Part shown: piece by piece, positions 56,043-64,000 of the stretch
How the letters are laid out: each line of letters opens with the position of its first letter
Numbering within the stretch: position 1 is the stretch's first letter
Assembly: GCA_001510575.1 (NCBI GenBank)
Contig: LNGK01000004.1
Span: 1,666,537 to 1,730,536 of the forward strand
DNA length: 64,000 bases
Direction of reading: 5' to 3'
Source: Knoxdaviesia capensis
Taxonomy: Eukaryota > Ascomycota > Sordariomycetes > Microascales > Gondwanamycetaceae
Notes under the pieces: model-generated
Databases searched by the model: none
What the model was told of the DNA's origin: nothing
The model's input: the letters and a program-made list of their open reading frames with translations, nothing else
Position numbers and translations under genes: made by a program

Positions 56043-59000
56043 TGTGACAACGTGGGGTCCTGAGCTTTTCCTCAAGAACCGGTGCCATGCTGCAGGAACT
56101 TGGGAACAAACTGTAAAATTACTGTAAAGCAAGAGAGAGCCCCCCATCAATGCAATTATCTCGCCCAGACAATGTGAACAGAGAAAAGAGAATGGGAAAT
56201 CAGATACGTCTGGCTGTCCTGTTAGTCCTTTTGCATGTGTGTAAGGGTGGGAAAAGGCACCAAGTGGTCTGTTCTCTTTTCCATCTTATTTCGTAGATTA
56301 CTGCAAAAATGCGGTACTGGTTTCCATCAAAAAGAGGATCAAGCACAGGTGCCCTTTTTTTCTTTCCTGTTTCCTCCCAGGCGCGGTAACAAACCACCGT
56401 CGTAGTGCTAGGGGAGGGAGAAAAAAAAGGATATCGGAGGAATCAGAATTTAGAAACGGGTAATGCAATGGGGACATCTGCTCCGAACGAGGAGATTGAG
56501 CGCAACAAGCTGCCATCGGCAAGTTTCTGGGTTGATATATGGGAACGCAAGGGTGCACATGCGGTATGCAGTCGCAAGTGCAACAGGATAAAAAAGTGGT
56601 TGAGTGGATAGGTCGTATTGCACGATAGAGTTTAGGCCATCTCACTATGCAAGTTGTTGAACGTGTGCATACAGTACTGCAATACATGGGACGCCAGGTG
56701 GGGAGGAGAGAATATGCAAGCCGGATGGATGATGTTGGTTATGAAAGCTGCTCTGGACGTACAGTACATTAACCATACATCCTTATCTCTATAGATGCAG
56801 ATCAAGAGACGATGGAGCGAAGGGGGAAATACACTTGGGCAGCCATCTTGTTTGGAAAGCTGAAAGGAAAGAAAAGAAAAAAAAAGAAGAAAAGATAAAA
56901 AGCCCTCGTTTAAAAATTCCAGGAAACAAAAAACGTCAGAGCAGAAGAGAAAGCAGCCAGAGAAGATAAAAAGAGATGAGATAAAAATGCTTATGCGCAT
57001 ACTGGGGCTCCCATGTTTTCTCTCTGTTCTCTTAGTTCCCTATTTGGCTTCTGGCTCTTCTTCTCTGCCCTGCTGTTCTTCTCAGCGCTAGCAGCGGTGC
57101 CAAGGCATTGGAATTCAAAAATAGAGAGATATGGAGATGGAGGGGGGGCGTCTAGGAATTTAGCGATATCCATTTCCCATGAAGCGAGAACAAAAAGTGA
57201 GTTGATCATGGCGTAGCATTCAAGATGGCCAGTGCTGCTGCACCAGCGGTGGGCTCGATCCAGACTTGCGCTGGAGTGCACACAATATGGGCATGTAATG
57301 TGGTTCCCAGAAAGCAGCCACTGACTGCAGTGGGAAAGTGAAGAAAGTCGAGAGGAATCACACACTCATAGGCGCAAAAGAAAGTGATAGTGTGGAGGGC
57401 TCAACTGGGCGGCGCATGATGGTCTGAAATGGCGATGTGATGATATGTGGTATGTGCACGGGGAGGGGAGGGGAGGGGGTGACTTTTTGGTGTCCAGCAT
57501 AGGCAAGAGGATTGTATGAATGTCGAGTGTGTACGCGGTATGTCTTCCGCTTGGATCAACTCCCGGACGGTGCGCATTCACGGCGTTACGACGTCTATCC
57601 AGCACAGCATTGAAATAGGGGACGAGGACAGCAGGTCGGCCAGTCTTGGACGCGAAGGACGGGAGCGTTTTGCCTCTGGTAGGTGTCACCGTGTCTGCCA
57701 CATCAAAACACATTCTGGTTAGTGGACAGCTGGGCATGAAGACATGGCTTGACGTGTGATGAAATGGACCGGGGATGTGGAACTATCACAGGTTCACAAG
57801 CCAGGGCTCTCGCCTAATTGGCTTTTTTTAACCTTCGTTTTTTTCTGCTGTCGAAAGCTCAGGGCAACGCTCGTGCAGCGGCGGCTTGAGATGTTTCGTC
57901 CGATATATCCTCGCATGCCTTGTCGAAGTCGGTGTTCTGAAATGAGGTCGCTGGGGGTGGTTCAATGCACATCAATATACACTGACGGAGTATCTCAATC
58001 GGCTTTCGGTTCTGTCTGGATGTCGTTCAAGCCATTGAGGACGCAGTTTAATTCTAGCCCAGAATATCATAGTCGATGTGTTTAGAGCCCTAGGTGCCAC
58101 ATCGCATTGCGGGCTAAGAAGGGAAGCTTTAAAATTGCCATGTAGGAACACAATCAAGCATCAATATAAGCGCGGAAGAGAAGAAAGACATCATATAAGT
58201 AGTGGCAGAACGCACACGTTCTGAATTAAGAGGCTATAAAAAGGTATATAGCAGTCGTGATGATGGGATGAGAGTTCTATACGAGCACACATTAGGAGAG
58301 GAGGAAAAAGAAAAGGAACAAAATCCCCAAAGAGGGAAGACGAACACTGTATATTATATTGCGGCAAAAGCCCGGTATTTCACGGTGAAGATTCGTAAGG
58401 AAGGAACGAACGAGAAGATCGGAATGTTCGTCACGGCATATTGCAATATGGAAGGCGCGGCTTGATATGATTTTTTGAGGCAGGTACAAATGACGGTGTT
58501 GGCAATGTTGGACATATATACCGTGCATGCTTTTTCGGGAAAGAGCGAAGCCACTTCCCAACACACGGCCGGAGCATGGTCCTGGCTTGAACGGGACAGA
58601 GCGACCAAGACTTTGAAACACACTCCTGCCATTTCTATACAGGACCTTGGGCGGGATGACTTGAAGAAAATTCTCTCTCGGTCTGGTGATCCGGAGAGCT
58701 GGGACGGATCTACTGTACAAGGACAGAGATAACACGGAAGGCACGTTGGACGCCGGTGGCGGTGCGTCATCGGCGGGTGCAACCAAAGGAAGGTGCGCGG
58801 GCGGGAGCTTCTTTCTTTCCCAGGGTTGGAAGCAACGCTGGAAACCAGAGTCCATTGAAAAGCCTATTGCGTGAAGAAATTAAATCCAGGCTACACACGG
58901 CAGATTAGCCAATTTCATGCTGTGCTATGTATCCTGGACCGGTCTTCCCTCCGTGTTGAGGCGGCCTGAATACATCAGACAAGCAACACGGCGCAACCCG

Positions 59001-60303
59001 GAGGATTGCTGCGAGTCTGGGGAATTTCTGGCTCATGAGGACCCTGAACAAGTCAAATTATCTTGGCCATTACCTTGATCTTGATCAGCAAAGCGGTGTG
59101 AACGAAAGGACAAAACGCACGGCCCCCTTTTTCAACTGGTTGTCGTTGGGAGCTAACATGCATTTGGATGTTGGTTTTCAATTCGCGATAGCCCGTGATT
59201 ATAGTGATGAAAATGCTGTTGTCGCCGTCCGTCCGTCGGCTTGCACGCCGTTAAGCGGCTCACCGTGACACCGTCGCTGACTTCCAAGAAAGTGCCATTT
59301 CGGACGCGGTGAGCAGTTCCTTCCTGGCCTTTTTTTTTTTTTATGCTGTTCCAGCGCTCCAGTGCAGATATGCAGGTCGCATTCCGCACAGAAGAGAATA
59401 TAATGTGCAAAGTGACATGATGCTGTGCGCGATATCATATGCAGCACTGCAGGCCCATGTATGTGAAAACAAATATCAAAAAGTGAGATGTGCAGTTTTA
59501 TGCACGCTTGCATGTACCATGAATATCGTTGCACTCCAGGCAAAATAGGCTGGTACCAGGTTTTAATCGCAGCACAAACCCCAGAAAAGGAAGGGGAAAA
59601 AAAGCTTTTTGCAGTACGACTGTTTAAATCCCCCGAGCCGATTACTACGCCATATATATTGCATTTAGTTTTTATTGAATTTTACACATCCACGCTGCAC
59701 CTGTGGTAGGGTTGCAAGAAATGGCCACTGGCCAGCCGAGCCATGCCTTATGTTTCCGTGTGTCTTCTTTTCATGGCTGGCCATGCCATGTGGGTATCGA
59801 AACCGCTGCTCCGTCCTTTTGTTCCTTTTTCCTGGCCTACCCTCTTTTCCTCTTCGTTTCTCGGGCTGCGACCCTCCCGCCCGCTTTAGCGTTCGTCTTG
59901 TCACTTGTCACTTTTGTTCAGGCTGTATTTTTCTTCGTTCGTGTTTTTGTGCATCGTTGCTTCACCTGTTTAAGTTGTGCAGCATTATTCAGTTTGTGCC
60001 TTATGTCGTATTCTTCCCCCCAAATTCCGCTTTTTGCTGTCTGTCACACTTGGGTGAATGCTACCTGCTGATCGAGATACCAACGGTATTTTTCCGTACA
60101 TGAATGTTTTCTCGTTCTGTGCTAGTCTTCTGTCCTCGTAGCCGTTTCATTTGTCCCTACTGAATGCTCAAGTCAGAACGGACTCGCCGACTGCATGCAT
60201 GCGTTTCTTTTGATTACACTGCAGCTCTAGGCTCTAGGCATCGCGGAGGGGACCCAGTCAGACTACGCAATAGCATAACCGCCGCGGAAAGTTTCTTTTT
60301 TTA
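55536..60303. other. 4.8-kb region without recognisable genes
   Basis: Contains a (CT)n run at about 56007-56039 and GTACAGTAC-like motifs near 56670 and 56760. Open frames are short and random-looking on both strands. It could be extended promoter of the NDT80-like gene or host non-coding transcripts; nothing in the sequence decides this. Confidence 0.5.
56007..56039. repeat. (CT)n microsatellite
   Basis: About 15 uninterrupted CT units after a CTGTCTGT lead-in. Confidence 0.92.
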
Positions 60304-60403
60304 CCTTTTTTTTTCTTTTTTCTTTCTTTTTTTCTTTCTTTTTTTTTTCTTCTTTTTTTCTTCTTTTTTTCTTTCCTTTTTCTTTCTTTTTTTCTTCCCT
60401 TCT
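60304..60403 (+). repeat. 100-nt pure polypyrimidine tract
   Basis: Only C and T, mostly T-runs of 5-10 separated by single or double C, preceded by another short T tract. Near mirror symmetry of T-runs makes a triplex (H-DNA) structure possible. It ends just before the open frame at 60426. Confidence 0.9.
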
Positions 60404-60425
60404 TGCCCTTCCTTCCGAAAGCTGA

Positions 60426-61046
60426 TGTTGGTCGTGCCTTCCTTCTTCTTATCTTCCGGAGGGTTCATCTCTTCTAGAAATCATCGAGAAGCTACACACA
60501 GTTGTTCGAGAACGCCCAATCTCAGGTTTCTCGGGAACATCTTGGTTCACGACATCGGATCCGGCCAACGATATAGCCGGAAAACGGATATTCGGTGGAA
60601 TCATATCGGAGTTTAAGGTAACGAACGAACTGAACTGTGATTCGAAGTCTTTGGAAGGAGCATCGGCGCTAACGTTAGGGTTTGCCATCCGTGTAAGTCC
60701 TATCGTATATCATAATACCTGCTCTGTAATAAACCTCGGATCAAGGCCATCTGTGCATGTGTTGCCAAGCCTGTTCGATACTCCAACGGTCCAAAATTCA
60801 GTCTATTCTATTCTCAACACTTGGTCCTCTCTGCAGCACGGAATCTCTCACAATATCTGCGCGTCCTTTTCTGATATCCCTCCTCCAGCTCCACCCACAA
60901 ACTCCACTCAGTCCACTGAAATGCACTTGGTCTTATTAGGCAAGGCGCCACTCTTCGTGCATTTCCAAGCCCAGAAGCATCTGCTGCCCCATGAGGGGCC
61001 CCCTGGTCACACAACACACACACACACACACACACCATCTGCATAG
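60426..61046 (+). other. Unexplained 621-nt open frame, possible terminal exon
   Basis: From the codon after a TGA at 60423 to a TAG at 61044-61046 one plus frame has no stop (206 sense codons) but no ATG before about residue 165. The first third reads like protein (LLEIIEKLHTVVRERPISG, then NDIAGKRIFGGIISEFK); the rest is Ser/Pro-rich and ends in a Thr-His repeat from the CA microsatellite. A polypyrimidine tract lies directly upstream. The minus strand also has a 79-codon ATG frame (60688-60449). No family recognised. It could be the 3' exon of an unseen gene, a decayed gene, or chance. Confidence 0.25.
61014..61034. repeat. (CA)n microsatellite
   Basis: About ten CA units, at the end of the unexplained open frame. 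Confidence 0.9.
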
Positions 61047-64000
61047 CAGAGAGAGAAGCACGGCCTATATCACCACATGCTAAGGTCCCAGGATAATCTG
61101 CATGCACAACCGCTGCTATCACTGGTGTTTGTTAGCGGTAGGCCTTCCTGCGCCTATGGAGACCGGGGAGTACCTGCTCCTGTTTAATTACAGTTGCTCA
61201 TAACCACAACGTCAAACTCCCGGAGCATATCGCCCCTCCTCTTTTCTTTAATAACAGAGAGGGTTGGTTGATGTTGACATGAACCCTTCCCCAGGGCAAA
61301 ACGAAGCATAATTCTACAATATGACTGGGTTGAAGGGTGAACCCGCGAAACGTTTGGTGGGCACTCATAGGGATGATGTTTTCCACCGGCTTGCTTGCCC
61401 ATCTCGTCATTCATTATTAGCCGGCACATAATAGCATAAGCATGAGAGAGACGCTCATTCGGTACTTCCACTTTACTCGTCCACACTGAACAAACACATC
61501 TAGATTTCCTGGTTTGCATACTGCCCTAAACTTATATCATTACGTCGCATTTACGTCGTGCATTTTCCCTAGCTAGGTACGGACGGCTAGCTCAGAAAAG
61601 AAAAAAAAAAAAAAAAAAAAGGAAAAGAAAAAGAAAAGGGTGGAGAGGGCGCAAGTTGTCTAGAAGATTTCGCCGGGGGCTAAAAGTCACTTGGGGCGCT
61701 AGTTTCCGTGTAAATGCTACCTGGGGCCAAGACGTATAAGAATCCTGTGATATATTTCTTTCGGCCACACTTTGGCACCTTCGCGTCTGTTGAACCTTTC
61801 TTGTCTTCTTTGTTGAACCCCCAACCCTTTGCTTCACCAGACCCAGACAGACAGACAAGAAAGTTGGATGATCTCCCCATGATGGGTAGGATTCTCACTC
61901 ACTCTTGATAAGAAGAACCCCGACTCGGCCGGGGTGGCAAAAGAGGGGTGGTGGGCCCAAGAACGAAATTCCCAGGCATCATTCCTCCACTTACCCCCCC
62001 CGGCCATGCGAGCACCCATTCCTTTTCTCTCTCTGTCTGCTTCGCGGAACCGGATATTCTTCACACAGCACCACCACCACTGACAGCGCCAGAGCGGCCA
62101 GCAGGTGTGTGACCATTGGAGCCAGACCCAGAACTACAGTGCTACCAGAGGAGAGAGGATGGAGAGGGAGGGCGAAAGAGAGCCAAGGAAAGGGCTTTAA
62201 CACCGCAAAAAGCGATCTATGCCCAGCCGGGCCTAGCTTGGGTTCCAAAAGGTCTCTGCTCTAAAATAACCGGTGACCCGTCGCCTGTACCCGACCATAT
62301 ATTTTCTGTTTCTGTTCTGGGTGGTGCACCACCACCACCCCCCCAATCGCCGGCGGCGCGGACACACAGTGTCTGTGTGGCATGGAAGTCGGCCATCGTG
62401 ATATCCCATTGCGTCAGATCGGCCGTGAGGTTCTCTCTCTCACCTCGCCTGGTCCCCCCCAGTGCGCTCGGCTCGCTATGTATAGATTTCTCGTTCCGAG
62501 TCCAGAATCCTGCTGGATGGACACCTTGCCGTGCTCTTCCTTCTTCATGCCCTCCCTCGGAAATGTCGTGGTTGGGTGGCAGCCCATGTGCCGCGGTCAC
62601 AGGATGCAGATAAGCCTCGTCTCCCCCCTTCTCCCCCCCCCCCGGCCCATTTGCACCAGCTCCCCCAGCAGCTTCCCTTTCAAGGGCCAGCCAGATGGCA
62701 TATCCCGATCCAGATTTTATCCGGGGGGTGGATGGGAGCGCAGAGTCACAACACAGGAAACAACAAGAAGAAAACGTGTGCGTGCGCGTCCCGGCTCACA
62801 GCTGATCCAGCCCACGACGGCTGCCGTGTACCATCAAGGAGGCATGCCCGTGGCCACCTCGTGTCCTATTTTTTTTTTGGCGGGAGGCCGTGAGAAGCTG
62901 AAGTTCAACGTTCAAGTGAAGTCGCGATCGACTTCCTCGTAACATGCAATGCCAGCCTGTCTGGACAGATACAGAGAGATAAAGCATGCCCACATCTGGG
63001 GCCATATCCTAGATCCAGCAGGGTCCAAGCCAGAATCCTACCCAACGGCAGAGAAGCAAAACCCACAGAGTAAGTTGACCATCGTCGTCGCTTTCTTGTG
63101 TAGATCGGTGGACACCAACTGGTATAAACTCAGGGAAACAGGCAGGCTGATAGCATCACGTCACGCCCAAAGGACCCTCCCCCTCCCTCTCTTTCTTCCC
63201 CAGTTGCGCCATCCATTGCAACGAGGGGATTATATGTACATTCCAGGTGATATTTTGCAATTTTGGGCGGCACCATAGAACCAAGATTAAGCACAAAGGC
63301 CACATAACTGGACCTCACCAGTGTTTTTCCCCCTCCCCCCCCCCTCCAACAATCACACGGTGGGTGGCCTGCCGGAGGCACGGGCTGGGAGTTCCCGAAT
63401 GGGGAAGCTAGGCCGGGACGAAAAGCAAAAAGAGGGACGGAATATAAGAAGAGCACCTAGACTTTCAGAGCCCGCCCCCTCGCTGTACCAGAACCACACT
63501 GGAGAACGGAGTGGTGCGCGCCACCCACTAAGAACCACCAAAGGTCGATTGCGGCACAGACTCTTGCATAAGTGGGTTCCGCTTGTTGACTTTCTCGAAA
63601 GTTAAACACTTGCTCAGCAAGGTATAAAAATGTGCTGGGTTTGTACAGTACTGTACAGGCTGGTGGTCGGGGATTCTCGCCTTCCTGGAAGTCGATCATG
63701 GAACACCACGCCCGAATCAACCAGCTGGAATAACCAGAACAAAGGAAGAAGAAGACCAAAATTAAATATTTCTTCCCGCCAAAGAGCAGAATTCCAATGG
63801 GGGGGGGGTTTTAAAGGTAAAATATTGTCAAAGTAAAATAATATCATCCCTCGTTGTCAACCCTTCACAGCAAGTGGAGAGCCAGTCCAGAATCGGAGTT
63901 GCGCCCGCTCGGAGGACAAGTCTAGTGCAGATAAGGTTGGTGTACTGTTGTCTTTCTAGCCTGACCTCTTCGTTCGCCGTGCATGGATCTCTTCAAAGCC
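61047..64000. other. Right-end region without recognisable genes
   Basis: Contains an A20 run (61601-61620), several C runs of 9-11 (around 62632 and 63336), the second palindrome copy at 63642-63657 and a G9 run near 63800. The longer open frames between 62116 and 62942 are GC-driven, overlap on both strands and show no family resemblance. Confidence 0.5.
63642..63657. repeat. 16-bp perfect palindrome, copy 2
   Basis: TGTACAGTACTGTACA, identical to 30362-30377. A TATAAAAA sequence lies 20 bases to the left, at about 63623, hinting at a promoter. Confidence 0.9.

Noticed and set aside
1..64000. tRNA, rRNA, CRISPR arrays, intact transposons, biosynthetic gene cluster
   Set aside because: No A/B-box tRNA pair, rRNA core, spaced direct repeats, transposase or reverse-transcriptase motifs, or cluster of tailoring enzymes were recognised by eye.

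Overview
The window is nuclear DNA of a filamentous ascomycete (Pezizomycotina). Short introns (about 63-100 bp) have GT..AG ends and CTAAC/CTGAC-type branch points. Leaders are rich in C and T. The gene set contains fungal-restricted families (DUF2011-type protein, NDT80/PhoG regulator, a homoserine O-acetyltransferase with a low-complexity insert, an N1221/STRIP protein, a GRAM-VASt protein). No sequence comparison could be run, so I do not place it below subphylum. All splice sites were read by eye and checked for reading-frame continuity.

Layout, left to right: THO2, N-terminal 1421 codons, running off the left edge (-); a 4.6-kb spacer; a secreted subtilase (+); MET2 (+); a GRAM-VASt-TM sterol-transfer-like protein (-), whose main frame has no ATG and appears to use a 5' exon 1.5 kb upstream; a 4.9-kb spacer; a small fungal membrane protein (+); a lysine-rich protein (-); a rhomboid protease (+); POL3, catalytic subunit of DNA polymerase delta (+); a broken SGNH-hydrolase gene (-); RPS29/uS14 (+); TUF1, mitochondrial EF-Tu (-); the STRIPAK subunit FAR11/HAM-2/STRIP (+); a DUF2011-type protein (-); an NDT80/PhoG-like transcription factor (-). 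The last 9.8 kb has no recognisable gene and holds a 126-base assembly gap, simple repeats, a 100-nt pure polypyrimidine tract and one unexplained 621-nt open frame.

Most genes are unrelated housekeeping functions (mRNA export, replication, translation, methionine synthesis, STRIPAK signalling, lipid transfer). There is no biosynthetic cluster, CRISPR array, tRNA, rRNA or intact mobile element. The large empty spacers flank regulated genes, most clearly the NDT80-like regulator.

The patterns gene models do not explain are: (1) TTAGGG/TAACCCTA telomere-like boxes recurring in spacers, often paired, including one inverted pair and pairs upstream of RPS29, POL3 and TUF1/FAR11; (2) an identical 16-bp perfect palindrome, TGTACAGTACTGTACA, at two places 33 kb apart; (3) microexons (29 nt in TUF1 carrying most of the P-loop, 26 nt in the DUF2011 gene, a 9-nt last exon in RPS29); (4) a stop-free, frame-preserving 87-nt intron in POL3. 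I found nothing I can defend as a wholly new system; the telomere-like boxes are the best lead.
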